From Roseomonas alba (GTDB lineage Bacteria; Pseudomonadota; Alphaproteobacteria; Acetobacterales; Acetobacteraceae): 64,000 nucleotides of DNA. The position numbers and the translations under genes are program-made. Location: positions 496,001 to 560,000 of the forward strand of contig NZ_JAHYBZ010000001.1 of the NCBI RefSeq assembly GCF_019430885.1, written 5' to 3'. The notes below the pieces were generated by a model that made no database searches, was not told the origin of the DNA, and worked only from the letters and a program-made list of their open reading frames with translations. Positions 10,980 through 20,867 of this stretch are shown piece by piece; the first letter of the stretch is position 1; each line of letters starts with the position of its first letter.

Positions 10980-11756
10980 TCACGCTGCGCGTTGCAGGAT
11001 CCAGGCGGCCAGGTCGTCCTTCACCATGTCGAGGCGCCGGCGCAGCTCCTCGAACAGCGACCGGTCGAAGGCGTGGGCTGCCTCGATCCGTGCCGCCAAT
11101 GTCGGGTCGATGTCAGCGGGATTGTCCTGCGTCGGCGGGTTGGTCCGCTCGCGCAGGCTGGGCTCGCGCTGGATGCCGATGAGGCGCGTCAGGATGCGGA
11201 AGCTGGTGTCGTAGTCGTCCTGCAGCCCCACGAACTCGAAGGTATCGAGAAGATGGTCCAGCGGCAGCAGGTACTGAGTCATCTGGTTCGCGGTCCAGCC
11301 GCGCGCGAGGAAGGCTTCGATGGTCGGCACCTCGCGCCGGAACGCCTCATGGCCCGGATGCATGGGCGAACGCTGGTAGCGATAATCGGAGATGAAGCGC
11401 GACACCGGGTCGCGCAGATAGGTGAACAGGCGCGTCTGCGGCGCCGCGGCGCGGATGCGCGCGACGTGGCGGGCGAAGATGTGCCCCGACGCGAAGCGAT
11501 AGCTGTTGTCGGCACAACGCGTGGCGAAGTCCTCCACTGCGCGGTCCAGCCGGTCATGGAAGGGGATCGCCAGATCCATCCCGTCGACATGGATGTTCGT
11601 CGCGGGCCGGTTCTCGCGCAGAGCGCCGGCAATCTCCTCGCGCAGCGAACTGCCTGCGGTCTTGGGGACGTGCTGGAACAGCCAGAGCGCGCCCTTGGTC
11701 CGCTGCGGGTCGAAGTAGTGATTGAAGTTCCCGTCCAGCAGGAGGCGCATGGACAT
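10980..11756 (-). CDS. Sulfotransferase family 2-type protein
   Basis: Probable PAPS-dependent sulfotransferase acting on a saccharide. The 258-residue product has the 5'-phosphosulfate loop FQHVPKTAGSSLREE at about residues 27-41 and the 3'-phosphate motif TYLRDPVSRFISDYRYQ. This layout is typical of carbohydrate sulfotransferases related to heparan-sulfate enzymes and of bacterial polysaccharide modifiers. It lies at the downstream end of the minus-strand glycosyltransferase cluster, separated by a 167-bp gap, so it may have its own promoter in the more A+T-rich DNA at 11757-11923. The start could also be the second ATG, at 11750. Confidence 0.8.
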   Translation of the reverse strand: MSMRLLLDGNFNHYFDPQRTKGALWLFQHVPKTAGSSLREEIAGALRENRPATNIHVDGMDLAIPFHDRLDRAVEDFATRCADNSYRFASGHIFARHVARIRAAAPQTRLFTYLRDPVSRFISDYRYQRSPMHPGHEAFRREVPTIEAFLARGWTANQMTQYLLPLDHLLDTFEFVGLQDDYDTSFRILTRLIGIQREPSLRERTNPPTQDNPADIDPTLAARIEAAHAFDRSLFEELRRRLDMVKDDLAAWILQRAA

Positions 11757-11923
11757 CTTTTGACTCTCCTGATGCGCAGCTCCGGGGGGCTGGCGAATCC
11801 CGACGGTTCAAGGACGACAGAAACGATGCACGACCTAGCAGTATAGCCGAAGCGTTACAAAATCCCTTTCATCGGCTCCAGCGCCAGCCAGGCTGAATAC
11901 AAGAGAGTTCGCGATTCTGTGAT

Positions 11924-13207
11924 CTACTCCGCTTCTGCGGGCATCAACCCAAAGGCGCGTTCAAGACCAACGAGAAACTCGGCGCGTGCAATACTGTCGT
12001 TCAGGCTCGCGCTGATTGTGGCATGGCGCACGGGATCGGCGGCCTGGCGCAGCACGCTGGCGAGGTTGGGCGGCGACCCGCGCCGGAAATGCAGCCCATC
12101 GAGCCCGGGGCGCACCTTCTCGGCCATGCCGCCGATGTCCGAGACGATGAGCGGCGTGCCGGCGCGCATCGCCTCCTGGATCACCACCGGCGAGTTCTCC
12201 CACCAGATCGAGGGCACCACGACCCAGCCCGCGCCCTGCATCAGGTGGATCACGTCGGCCTGGTCGTAGCGCCCGAAGAAGGACAGCGCCGGGCCCGCCT
12301 GGTCGAGCGCCGGGGCGAGGGTGGGGAACATGCCGAGCACCTCCTCGCGCTCGCAGCCGAAGACCGAGAGGGTGAGCCCCGGCGCGGCGGCGACGGCGAG
12401 CGCGAAGCCGCGCAGCAGCACGTCCAGCCCCTTGAAGGGCGTCGGCTGGCCGAAGAAGGCGAAGTGGCCGGCCAGCGCCGGGTCGGCCGCCTGCCGGCGC
12501 GGCACATCGGCGAGCGCGTCGCCGAGGTAGTTCTCCAGCACCACGTCCCGCGCCGGGGCAAGGCCCCAGTCGCGATAGCGCTGACGGATGAAGTCCGAGG
12601 GATAGACCACGGCCTCGAAGCGCCGCAGCGTCTCGAGGAAGGCGGCGCGGCGCAGCACGAAGTGCCGCGGCTGCCATTCGGGGAAGCAGGCGCTGCACCG
12701 CGTCGGCGCGGCGGCGCGACATAGCTCGCGCCCACGGGTGCGGATCATCTGGCCGTGATGGGCGCAGATGGCGAGCATCTCATGCAGCGTGATGACGAAG
12801 CGCGCGTCGGGGCGCGCTTCCATCAACTCGGCGACGAGGTCGAGACCGATCCGCCACAGATGGTGGAAATGGAAGATGCGCGCACGCTGGCGTGCGAGGA
12901 AGCGGACAAGCTCTCGCCGGTCGGCGATGTCCGCCCAGAACAGCCGGTCTTCGGCCATCCCTGCGGTCGAGAACAGGAACTCGCCTGGCGCGTGGGGCAG
13001 GATGTGGTCCGGCCCGCCGAACTCGGCCGCGGCGACGAGGCTGACCTCGTGGCCCGCCGCGCGCAGCGCGAGGAATTCGCGGTAGGCCGCGGTCTCCCCG
13101 CCGCCCTTCGACAGGTCGGGATGGGCATGGACAACGATGCATACCGGCGCACGCGATTCCTCGGGCGATGCCGGCAGCAGGGACCAGGACGATTCAGCGC
13201 GGTTCAT
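11924..13207 (-). CDS. GT4-family glycosyltransferase (GT-B fold)
   Basis: Predicted retaining glycosyltransferase for surface-polysaccharide assembly. The 427 residues show an N-terminal acceptor domain opening VCIVVHAHPDLSKGGGETAA, with a four-Cys/His segment around CAHHGQMIRTRGRELC and CSAC that may bind a metal. The C-terminal GT1/GT4 donor domain has FGQPTPFKGLDVLLRGF and the nucleotide-sugar signature SIWWENSPVVIQEAMRAGTP with the ExxxxxE pattern. The start at 13207 lies 14 nt inside the end of the upstream gene, so the two are coupled. No signal peptide; expected at the inner face of the membrane. Confidence 0.87.
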   Translation of the reverse strand: MNRAESSWSLLPASPEESRAPVCIVVHAHPDLSKGGGETAAYREFLALRAAGHEVSLVAAAEFGGPDHILPHAPGEFLFSTAGMAEDRLFWADIADRRELVRFLARQRARIFHFHHLWRIGLDLVAELMEARPDARFVITLHEMLAICAHHGQMIRTRGRELCRAAAPTRCSACFPEWQPRHFVLRRAAFLETLRRFEAVVYPSDFIRQRYRDWGLAPARDVVLENYLGDALADVPRRQAADPALAGHFAFFGQPTPFKGLDVLLRGFALAVAAAPGLTLSVFGCEREEVLGMFPTLAPALDQAGPALSFFGRYDQADVIHLMQGAGWVVVPSIWWENSPVVIQEAMRAGTPLIVSDIGGMAEKVRPGLDGLHFRRGSPPNLASVLRQAADPVRHATISASLNDSIARAEFLVGLERAFGLMPAEAE

Positions 13208-14708
13208 GCGATGCCCGTGCGCGCAATGCCGGCGCCGCGTCGCGCCATAGCGCGGCGAGGTGCTCGGTGACGAGATGGCCTGCCGCGCCGACCAGGGGCA
13301 TGCCGCGGTGCCGCAGGCCCGATCCGCCTTCGAGGCCGGCGAGGAGGCGCGCCAGCCGCGCGATGGCGTCCCCGCCATCGAGCGAGCCCGCCGCGCCGGC
13401 GAGGCGCAGCACGGGCGCCAGCGCCGCGCCGTCGATCCCGCGGGCGAACAGCGCGTCCAGCCCGCCTGTTTCCAGGGCTTCGGCCAGGGCCGCCGGCTCG
13501 ATCGGGACGAGGCGGGCGCGCGCATAGGTGCCGCGGCGCACCGCGCCCGGGAGGTCGAGCCCGACGCGCACCGGGATGCGGCCGCGCTGGAGGAAGACGT
13601 CGGCCACCTCCGCCGCCGGCCCCGGCGCGCCGACCACCACGACTTCGGCGGCGCGGCGCTCGATCTCTGCCGCGGCCAGGAAGACCAGTCGCGCGGCGAA
13701 GCGATCGTCCATATCGTGCAGCACGGCCACCACCGGCGCCTCGCCGGGCATGCCGCGGGGGGCACAGCTCGCCAGTGCGGCGTGGAAGGCCACGTCGAAT
13801 GCCGCGCGCCGCATCTCCAGCACCCCGTGCAGCCAGGCGAAGCCGTCCGCGGCGTTGCCATCGCCATGCGGATGCTGCAACGCCGCGAGGAATGCCGGCG
13901 CCGGGATCAGCCTCGGCGCGGTACGGAACCAGGCGCCGCCCCCGGGATGCTGCAGCCCGACCAGCAGGTCGAAGGATGCGACGGGCAGGCCGGAACCCGC
14001 CGGCAGCCGGCCATAGAGCCTCACCCCGTGCTCCGCGCGCAGGGGCGGCGGGCCTTCCAGCCGGACCGGCAGCCGGCGATCCCTGTCCTCGGCGAGGGCG
14101 ACGACGCGCAACTCCTCCTGCGGGCCGAGCGGGCGGGGCAGGGTGACTGCCACCACGCATTCCCCCAGGGCCGTCGCGGCCGCTTCGACATGCGCGAGGC
14201 CGCCCTGGTTCTCGACCGGCGTGGCCAGGCGCGGGACCGAGGCAATCCACCGGTCAAGGGCACCGGCCCCGCCACCCTCAGGGACGAGCAGGGTGCGCAG
14301 CCGCGAATCCGCCGCCGCGGCGGCAATCAGGTCGAACACCGCACCCCAGGGCTGGCGCGCGAGCAACTCGGCCACCGGCGCGCCGAGGCGGGTGGCCGGC
14401 ATGGCGACCTCGTCGGTCCCTACGGTGAAGTGGAACTCTCCGGCGAGGCGCGTGCCGGCAGGCGGGCCGGCCACAAGGATGAAGCCGCGTGAGTTGCGGC
14501 CGTCATCCATCGCGCCCGTCAGATCGGACCGGTCGTACAGGACATGCGCCAGGCTCTCGAGCGGCAGGTCCCCGGCCCGGAGCCCGAGCACCGGTGTCGC
14601 CGTCCCGCGCGGCCAGGACAGCCAGCCCTGGACGAAGACGTGTCCGCCCCCGAGCGGCTGGACGCAGTCCAGTGCCAGGACGTCGTCCTGGCCGATGCGG
14701 ACCTTCAT
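13194..14708 (-). CDS. Hypothetical protein in polysaccharide cluster (504 aa)
   Basis: Not recognised. The 504-residue, Ala/Arg/Gly-rich protein starts MKVRIGQDDVLALDCVQPL, with a GGGAG ribosome site seven bases upstream; the frame is open further 5' but without a comparable site. The N-terminal half looks beta-rich, while the C-terminal part has VAVLHDMDDRFAARLVFLA and AEVVVVGAPG, which resemble a nucleotide-sugar-binding fold but lack a diagnostic motif. No signal peptide or membrane span is visible. It overlaps the following GT4 gene by 14 nt, so it is probably part of the same glycan pathway, as either a divergent transferase or an accessory protein. Confidence 0.65.
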   Translation of the reverse strand: MKVRIGQDDVLALDCVQPLGGGHVFVQGWLSWPRGTATPVLGLRAGDLPLESLAHVLYDRSDLTGAMDDGRNSRGFILVAGPPAGTRLAGEFHFTVGTDEVAMPATRLGAPVAELLARQPWGAVFDLIAAAAADSRLRTLLVPEGGGAGALDRWIASVPRLATPVENQGGLAHVEAAATALGECVVAVTLPRPLGPQEELRVVALAEDRDRRLPVRLEGPPPLRAEHGVRLYGRLPAGSGLPVASFDLLVGLQHPGGGAWFRTAPRLIPAPAFLAALQHPHGDGNAADGFAWLHGVLEMRRAAFDVAFHAALASCAPRGMPGEAPVVAVLHDMDDRFAARLVFLAAAEIERRAAEVVVVGAPGPAAEVADVFLQRGRIPVRVGLDLPGAVRRGTYARARLVPIEPAALAEALETGGLDALFARGIDGAALAPVLRLAGAAGSLDGGDAIARLARLLAGLEGGSGLRHRGMPLVGAAGHLVTEHLAALWRDAAPALRARASHEPR

Positions 14709-14892
14709 GCCGACGCTCCCGCGCAACGCCCGATCGTGCCAGCCCGCCCGCGCCCGGGGAGGGCAGGGCCACCGATCGCCCATGAGGCCCCGCCGTGGCG
14801 TCGCGGCCGGGGCGCGGCGGCCTGGCGCGCACGCGAACCGCCCTGCGACGCGACGCGACGCGGCCGGATGGCCCGGATGCTCGTGCCCTGGT

Positions 14893-16071
14893 TCATGATC
14901 CCGCCACGAGACCCGCCGCCATGCGCGCTTCGAACGCTTCCGCCAGCGTCCGGGCGTGTCCGGCGTCGAAAGGTCCGCCGGGACGCGACAGGAATGCCAG
15001 GTAGCGCTGGAAGTCGGCCTCGGCCGCGGCCGTGTAGTCGCGCAGCGTGACGCCGGTCAACTCCGCCAGCCCGTGGGCGCGGAAGGCGGCAACGGTCGCA
15101 TCGAGGTTGAGCCAGGACACGCCGAGATGGGCGAGCGGCAGGCCAGTGCCCTTCTGCGCGGCCGCGCTGCCGAGGTAGTCCGTGCAGCCGGCGAGCATGG
15201 TGAAGGCCCGTGATCGGGGCTCGACGACGCGCTGGAGGTTGGCCGCTTCCGGCCCGGTGCGGCGCGGCAGGATGACGCTGTGCCCCATCGCGCCCGCGCC
15301 GAGCAGTTCGGTGCCGTGGCAGGCGGACCCCTCGGGGAACACCACGGCCTCGGCCTTGCGGTAGTGATCGAGCTGCGGCGTGAAGCGCCATTCCTCAGGC
15401 CGGAAGACGGTGAAGCCCGCGCGTTCCAGATGCTGTTCGAACCAGGTCTCGCCGAGCACGATGCCCTGCGGCGGCAGGGCCGAACGGGAGACGTAGAGCT
15501 TGCGCGGCCGCGCCGTGGCGCCGTGGCGCGCATCGAGCTTCGGGCCGCAGAAGGCGGCGAGCGCTTCGACATAGCCCGGCTTCGGTCCGCCCACGAGGTC
15601 GGAGCCGGCCTCGACGACGTGCAGCACCTCGACCACCGTGTTGCGGTTGACCACCGTCACGTCCTGGGGCCGGACCTCCAGGAAGGCGAGCGCTTCCTTC
15701 ATCACCTCGGGGAATTCGCCATAGGTCGGATGCGGGTTGAACCCCTGGGTCGAGACGAAGAGCAGCGGAAAGCGGAGGCCGCGCAGCCGGGCGGGGATGA
15801 TGCGATGGACGAACTCGGCCATGAAGTGGCCGAAATGGCCATAGACCGGTCCTGCATAGACGTATTGGCCGGGCAGTGTCTCCTCATAGGTCTCGTCGGG
15901 CCGGAACTGGTCGATCGGGCGGCGGCGGCGGGTGTGGCGCAGGGGCGCATCGGCCTCCTCGGTCAGCACCGGGCCGCCGCGGAAGCCATCCGGCACGCGC
16001 ACCACGGGCCAGTCGAAGACCTGCACGCGGGCCTGCGGAATCCGTCGGTATGCGAGAGCTTCCAGGGTCAT
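14893..16071 (-). CDS. Glycosyltransferase family 61 (DUF563) protein
   Basis: Predicted glycosyltransferase of the GT61 type, which in bacteria is found in capsule and exopolysaccharide clusters. The 392 residues contain the family hallmarks: the GQYVYAGPVYGHFGHFMAEF segment, the basic RKLYVSRSALPP motif, and the C-terminal VVFPEGSACHGTELLGAG loop that precedes the conserved glycine-rich turn. Its ATG overlaps the stop of the upstream fused glycosyltransferase in an ATGA junction. A 184-bp gap follows before the 504-residue gene; I see nothing coding in that gap. Confidence 0.85.
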   Translation of the reverse strand: MTLEALAYRRIPQARVQVFDWPVVRVPDGFRGGPVLTEEADAPLRHTRRRRPIDQFRPDETYEETLPGQYVYAGPVYGHFGHFMAEFVHRIIPARLRGLRFPLLFVSTQGFNPHPTYGEFPEVMKEALAFLEVRPQDVTVVNRNTVVEVLHVVEAGSDLVGGPKPGYVEALAAFCGPKLDARHGATARPRKLYVSRSALPPQGIVLGETWFEQHLERAGFTVFRPEEWRFTPQLDHYRKAEAVVFPEGSACHGTELLGAGAMGHSVILPRRTGPEAANLQRVVEPRSRAFTMLAGCTDYLGSAAAQKGTGLPLAHLGVSWLNLDATVAAFRAHGLAELTGVTLRDYTAAAEADFQRYLAFLSRPGGPFDAGHARTLAEAFEARMAAGLVAGS

Positions 16072-18644
16072 GCGCCGACCGCCTCGGCAGGGGTGGGGGA
16101 CAGGAGGGGCCGTAGCGCCTCCGCCGGCGCGAGTGCCTCCAGCAGGGCCGCCGCCGCCCGGTCCCAGCCGCGCCGTGCCCCGCGCGTGGCGGCGGCCTCG
16201 GCGAGCGCCCGGCGCAGCCCGTCATCCCCCGCAAGGCGCAGCAGTGCCGCCGTCATGCCGCGGATGACCTCGCCATCGGGCCCGTTCGGCACCAGCAGGC
16301 CGTCCTCGCCATGGGTCACGGCTTCCGCCACGCCGCCGACATCGGTCGCGACGGGAACGCAGCCCATGCGCTGGGCCTCGAGCACGGTCAGCGGCACCCC
16401 TTCGAAGCGGGAGGGCAGCACCAGCGCATCGGCCCAGGCATAGAGCGCGTCGAGCGCGGCCGGATCCTCGACGGGTGGTTCGGGGTCGACCGGCAGCGCG
16501 GGCGGTTCGTCCAGCACGGCGCGGCCGACCACGCGCCAGTCCACCGCGTCGCGGGTCGCCGCCATGATCGCCGCCAGCCGGTCCGGCCCCTTCTGCCGGT
16601 CGAGCCGCCCCAGGAAGAGCGCCCGTAGCCGGCGTCCCTCGCGCGGCATGCGCCGTCCTGCCACCGCGGCCGCCACGCCTTCGGTACCGGCGGGGTAGCC
16701 CGGCGCGTTCTCCAGCGTCAGGACCGCCTCCTCGGGCACGCCCGAGGCCGCGCACCACAGGCCGAGTTCCCGGGAATGCGCGACGAACAGGTCATAGGCG
16801 TGCTGATAGGCGAGGGCGGTCTGCGGGTTGCCGATCGGCTCGCCGAAAGCGCCGCGCTCGGACAGGTGCAGGGCGCAGGCGGTACGGATGCCGAAGCGTC
16901 GCAGCCGCCCCACCAGGGCATGGCCGGCGAAGGCATGCGTCACCAGCACCGCCTGCATGGGCGCGAGCAGCCCGAGCAGCGCCTCCGTCTCCTCCGAGTC
17001 CTCGGGCAGCAGCGAGGTCGCCGCGCCGGCATAGGCGTTCCGCCCGCCCCCGTGTCGCTCGGCATCGAAGCCGGGCAGCAGGACGATGCCGTCGAAGGCC
17101 TCGGCCGGCGGGCGGGCGATGGTCTCGGCGTCGGTGACGACGAGATGCGTGCGCCAGCCGGCCCGGCGCATCTCGGCCGCCAGGCAGCAGAGCACGCGCT
17201 CGACCCCGCCCATGCCGAAGACCGGGGTCATGAAGGCGATGTCGCGACGGTCCGTCTGCGGCGCCAGCGGCAGCAGCGGCCAGGCGCGCAGGGCGGAACG
17301 GGCGACGCGGCCTGCGGCCTCCGCCCGCGCGATCCGTCCGTCGGGGCGCCAGATGCGGGAGGGCGGCAGGTCCCGCAGCGCGGCGGCGAAGCCCCGCGCC
17401 GTCGCCTGGGCCAGCGCCACCGCGCCCCCCGGTGGCGGGACGGGGCCGGTGAGCCAGGCCGTCATGCCTCGCGCGGGCAGGGCGGCGAGCGATCCGCCGG
17501 CGCCGGCGGCCTTGGCCAGTGTCGCGCTGCGCAGCACGACGAGCGCCGCGTCGTCGACCTTCGGCTGGTGGTCCGGCCTGAGGCCGATCTGCCCATCCGG
17601 CGAGGCGCCGAGGGTGACGCCGCAGACCGGTGCCGACTCCAGCAACCGCTCGGCATGGGCGAGGATGCCGCGTAGCAGGCCCGAGCGGCGCAGCGCCGGC
17701 AGGACGCCCGCCGCGGCGAAGACGGCGAGGGCGGGCGCATGTTCCCGCCCCGGGGCGCGATGTGCTGCGGCCAGGCGCCGGATCAGCGACGCGGGCGCGT
17801 CGGCCCGCGGCGGCGCCTCGGGGTCGAGGCAGGCGAGGGCCGCGTCAGGCTCGAACAGCGCGAAGCGCGGCGCTTCCCGCGCCTCCAGGCCGAGGACGGC
17901 GCGCGGTGCGTAGAGCGACCGGTGCCGCGACCGCAACGTGGAGAGCAGGGCGGCACGGTCGCGTCGCGCCTCGGTCAGCATGCTTTCCGGCCGGCGGCGG
18001 TAGGTGAAGCCGGCCTGCGGCAGATGTGCGCCGCGAAACCCGGCGCTGGCGGCCCGCAGGAAGAAGTCCCAATCCTCGAAGCCTGCGCGCAGGGATTCGT
18101 CGAAGACGACGCCGGCCTCGCAGACCTCCCGCCGGACCAGCGCCGCGGCGTCGCAGATGTTCTCCGTCAGGTGCTGCAGCAGGTCGTGGGTCCCGGCGGT
18201 GGACCACGCACCGCCGATGCCGAAGAGATCAAAATCCGGATAGATCCAGCCGACCTCGGGCGCGGCAGCCGACATTGCCTGCCAGGCGCGGCGCAGGAAA
18301 TGGGGCCCGATGCGGTTGTCGGCGTCGAGGAAGAACATCGCCCGGCAACCCGGCCAGGCCTGGAGCGCGAAGCGGATGCCGGCATTGCGCGCGGCGGCGA
18401 GGCCCCGATTCGGCTGCGCCAGGACGACGACCTGCGGTGCATGGGCGCGGGCCCAGGCGCGCGCGGAGTCCAGGCTTTGGCGATAGACACATCCATCCAG
18501 AACAACGATGATCCGGCAGGCTGGCGCGCCCTGCTGCGCCAGAACCGAGGCGATGGCTTCCGAGAACAGAGCCGGCTGCCTGTATAGAGGAATGATGACG
18601 ACGACGTCGCAATCGGTGCCCGTTACGTCCGCGTGTTCGTTCAT
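16068..18644 (-). CDS. Fused glycosyltransferase: GT2 N-terminus, GT4 C-terminus
   Basis: A bifunctional 858-residue protein. Residues about 10-240 are a GT-A family 2 domain: DVVVIIPLYRQPALFSEAI, IIVVLDGC, a metal-binding FFLDADNRI (DxD-like) and the acceptor motif GFEDWDFFLRAA. After a linker of about 220 residues comes a GT-B family 4 domain: FGMGGVERVLCCLAAEM, FLGRLDRQKGPDRL, SRFEGVPLTVLEAQRMG and the terminal DGLLVPN. It could add two successive sugars. The ATG at 18644 has an AGGAACGG ribosome site; a TTG nine codons earlier is possible. It is the first gene of the minus-strand cluster and is coupled to the GT61 gene. Confidence 0.87.
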   Translation of the reverse strand: MNEHADVTGTDCDVVVIIPLYRQPALFSEAIASVLAQQGAPACRIIVVLDGCVYRQSLDSARAWARAHAPQVVVLAQPNRGLAAARNAGIRFALQAWPGCRAMFFLDADNRIGPHFLRRAWQAMSAAAPEVGWIYPDFDLFGIGGAWSTAGTHDLLQHLTENICDAAALVRREVCEAGVVFDESLRAGFEDWDFFLRAASAGFRGAHLPQAGFTYRRRPESMLTEARRDRAALLSTLRSRHRSLYAPRAVLGLEAREAPRFALFEPDAALACLDPEAPPRADAPASLIRRLAAAHRAPGREHAPALAVFAAAGVLPALRRSGLLRGILAHAERLLESAPVCGVTLGASPDGQIGLRPDHQPKVDDAALVVLRSATLAKAAGAGGSLAALPARGMTAWLTGPVPPPGGAVALAQATARGFAAALRDLPPSRIWRPDGRIARAEAAGRVARSALRAWPLLPLAPQTDRRDIAFMTPVFGMGGVERVLCCLAAEMRRAGWRTHLVVTDAETIARPPAEAFDGIVLLPGFDAERHGGGRNAYAGAATSLLPEDSEETEALLGLLAPMQAVLVTHAFAGHALVGRLRRFGIRTACALHLSERGAFGEPIGNPQTALAYQHAYDLFVAHSRELGLWCAASGVPEEAVLTLENAPGYPAGTEGVAAAVAGRRMPREGRRLRALFLGRLDRQKGPDRLAAIMAATRDAVDWRVVGRAVLDEPPALPVDPEPPVEDPAALDALYAWADALVLPSRFEGVPLTVLEAQRMGCVPVATDVGGVAEAVTHGEDGLLVPNGPDGEVIRGMTAALLRLAGDDGLRRALAEAAATRGARRGWDRAAAALLEALAPAEALRPLLSPTPAEAVGA

Positions 18645-18685
18645 GCCGTTCCTGAACAGGCCCAGGTTCAAAGGTCCAGACTGGA

Positions 18686-20647
18686 ATGCAATTTCAGGGT
18701 GAGGTCGGGATCACGCAACCTCTTATTGCGGAGGTTGCCGCTGGCCTTCGCGTCCATGCGCCGGCGGCGGCGCTGGCCGCCCTGTTCGATGGCCGCCCGA
18801 CCATCGTGGTCGACAGCCGCCTGCCGGAGACGGTGGCGCTGGATGGCGCCGGGGCGCGGCTCTGTCACGCCCATTTCCTCGCTGACGGGGTCATGCTGCG
18901 CCTTGGTCCGGCGCATGATGGCGATACCGGCCCAATCGTCCTGGCGCATCCGCCCGGCGCCGTGATCGCCATCGTCGCGCAGACCCCCCTGGGGGCCCGG
19001 CGTCTCGCCGCCTGGTGGCGGGACCATGGGCTCGAGCCGCCGACGGTGATCGTCGCCGAGAGCGGCCTCGCCGCGCTGCCGGAACTCCTGGCCGTGGCGT
19101 TGGACGATGCCGCGGCCGCCACGCGGCGTGTCTGCGAGCAGGAGCAGCGCATCGTCGCACTGCGCATGGAGGTCGAGCAGCTGCGCGGCTCGGTCGCCGC
19201 CCTGCTCCAGGCCGCGGCGGGGCGGACGCCGCCCGAGGCGGAGATCCGTATGGACCTCGCCGTCGACGAGGCCGCCGTGCCGCTGCGGCTGGCGGCGGGC
19301 GCGGAGGCGCGGCTGTTCCAGCCGGGCATGCCGACCGCGGGCATTGCGCGGCTGAGCCTGCACCTCGCCGAGGCGGCGAATGCGGGGCTGTCGGTGCGGT
19401 TGATCGGCGCGGAGACGGATCGGGTGCTTTGCGCCTGGCGCGTGCCGGCGGCGGATCTGCAGGCTGGCTGGCTGCATCTCGAGACGCCGGAACCAGTGTC
19501 GGGGCGGCCGCAGACGCTCCTGATCAGCGTGCAGGCGGAGGGCGAGGCAGGCGAGGTCGCCCTGTCGGCCGCGGCGGAGCGCCCGGGGGAACCGGCCCTG
19601 GCCGTGGCCACCTTGCCGATCGGCGCCTGCCTCGTGCAGCCGCTGCACATGGCCTGGGAGGACTGGTACGGGGAGGCGGCTCCGCGCGTGCCGCGCCTCG
19701 CCCCCGCGCAGATGCTCGCCGCGGCGCGCCTGGACGGGCCCGGGGACCTCGACGCCGGATCGCGCGAGCGGCGCACGCTGACCCTGCCCGCGGCGTGGGA
19801 GACCACGCGGCTGCTTCTCGGTCCCTTGCCCGATCATTGTGCTGCCTTGCGCTGCGACCTGCGCCTCGGCAGCGGGATCATGGAGGCCCGGCTGGCGTTG
19901 GGGGATGGTGCGGCCGCAACGGAATGGCGGCCCCTGTCGCCGGACGAGACGCGGCCTTTCTCGTTGCCCGCCGGCGACGCTGCGCCGGAGGTCGCGCTGG
20001 AACTGCGCGGCGTCGGACCGGCCGTGCTCGATGTGCTGGCGCCCGTGCTGTTCGCGAACGCGGTGACAGGGGGCGTCGCGCCGGAGGCCGCCGGGGCCGT
20101 GGAGCCGCCGGCACCGCCGATCGTCCAGGCGCGGCCCCTGCGGGCGCTGGAGGAGGCCTATCCCCGCGAGCAATGGCCGGAGGCCCCACCATCCGGCACC
20201 GAGGCCGTCACCGGGCTGGACGGGAAGGCGCATTATGCCGAGGTGGTGCTCGATGCGCGGCAGGACGAGCCCAGCGGACGGTTGATCGACCTGCGGCTGA
20301 CCGGCCTCGCGTCGCGCGGCGAGCGCTGGCGGGAGGTCAAATTCAAGTTCGGCGTCTCGGGCACCAAGGTGGTACTGGAGTTCCGCCGCGCACCGTCCTG
20401 GCCGCGTGTCTTCGAGGCCTGGCCGGGCACCGAGAGCGACGAATACGGCGACAAGTTCTTCCTCGTCCTCGATGAGGAGGTGGTGCACGGGCTGGACCGG
20501 GTGGCGCCGGGCCGCGATGCGGCCCTTGTCGCGGTGCTCGCGGGGATCATGCCCCGCCTGGTGGCCGAGATCCTGACTGAGGAGGATGCCGGGGCTTTCG
20601 CCGAGGCTGCCGGACGGCTGGCGGAACGGCTCGGCGCTGAGGGCTGA
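18686..20647 (+). CDS. Hypothetical protein, possibly DUF6212 family (653 aa)
   Basis: Not confidently recognised. It is a 653-residue soluble-looking protein with no signal peptide, divergent from the glycosyltransferase operon across only 41 bp. A short coiled-coil-like stretch lies near residues 148-175 (EQEQRIVALRMEVEQLRGSV). The long middle is rich in beta strands with LHLAEAANAGLSVRLIG-type repeats, suggesting carbohydrate-binding-like folds. The conserved-looking C-terminal block is KFKFGVSGTKVVLEFRRAPS followed by WPRVFEAWPG and a DEYGDKFFLVLD ending. The C-terminal block reminds me of DUF6212, but I could not verify it. Context suggests a role in the same glycan system. Confidence 0.65.
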   Translation: MQFQGEVGITQPLIAEVAAGLRVHAPAAALAALFDGRPTIVVDSRLPETVALDGAGARLCHAHFLADGVMLRLGPAHDGDTGPIVLAHPPGAVIAIVAQTPLGARRLAAWWRDHGLEPPTVIVAESGLAALPELLAVALDDAAAATRRVCEQEQRIVALRMEVEQLRGSVAALLQAAAGRTPPEAEIRMDLAVDEAAVPLRLAAGAEARLFQPGMPTAGIARLSLHLAEAANAGLSVRLIGAETDRVLCAWRVPAADLQAGWLHLETPEPVSGRPQTLLISVQAEGEAGEVALSAAAERPGEPALAVATLPIGACLVQPLHMAWEDWYGEAAPRVPRLAPAQMLAAARLDGPGDLDAGSRERRTLTLPAAWETTRLLLGPLPDHCAALRCDLRLGSGIMEARLALGDGAAATEWRPLSPDETRPFSLPAGDAAPEVALELRGVGPAVLDVLAPVLFANAVTGGVAPEAAGAVEPPAPPIVQARPLRALEEAYPREQWPEAPPSGTEAVTGLDGKAHYAEVVLDARQDEPSGRLIDLRLTGLASRGERWREVKFKFGVSGTKVVLEFRRAPSWPRVFEAWPGTESDEYGDKFFLVLDEEVVHGLDRVAPGRDAALVAVLAGIMPRLVAEILTEEDAGAFAEAAGRLAERLGAEG

Positions 20648-20867
20648 CGGCGGGAGCCGGCCGGGCTGGACGCCATTCCCGGGTGGTTCGTAGGGGCGGC
20701 GCCCTCGCGTCACCCGGCCCGCAGCGGCGGCGTGCGGCACGGTGCGCAGGCATGCGACACGACAGGGAGGGACAGAGCCCCTCTCCGTTGCCGTCAGCGT
20801 CGTGTCTTCGCGCGCCTGTGGCAGGGCCGCGGTCGGTCCGCCAGATCAGGGCGAGGAGCCGCCGGTA

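Noticed and set aside
13210..13867. Upstream part of the minus-strand frame reaching 13867 in front of the GT4 gene
   Set aside because: Residues before MNRAESSW are the shifted shadow of the 504-residue gene. The GT4 protein starts at 13207.
18668..20740. 690-codon minus-strand frame over the 653-residue gene
   Set aside because: The plus-strand frame has the better protein composition and a coherent C-terminal block; the minus frame is low complexity.
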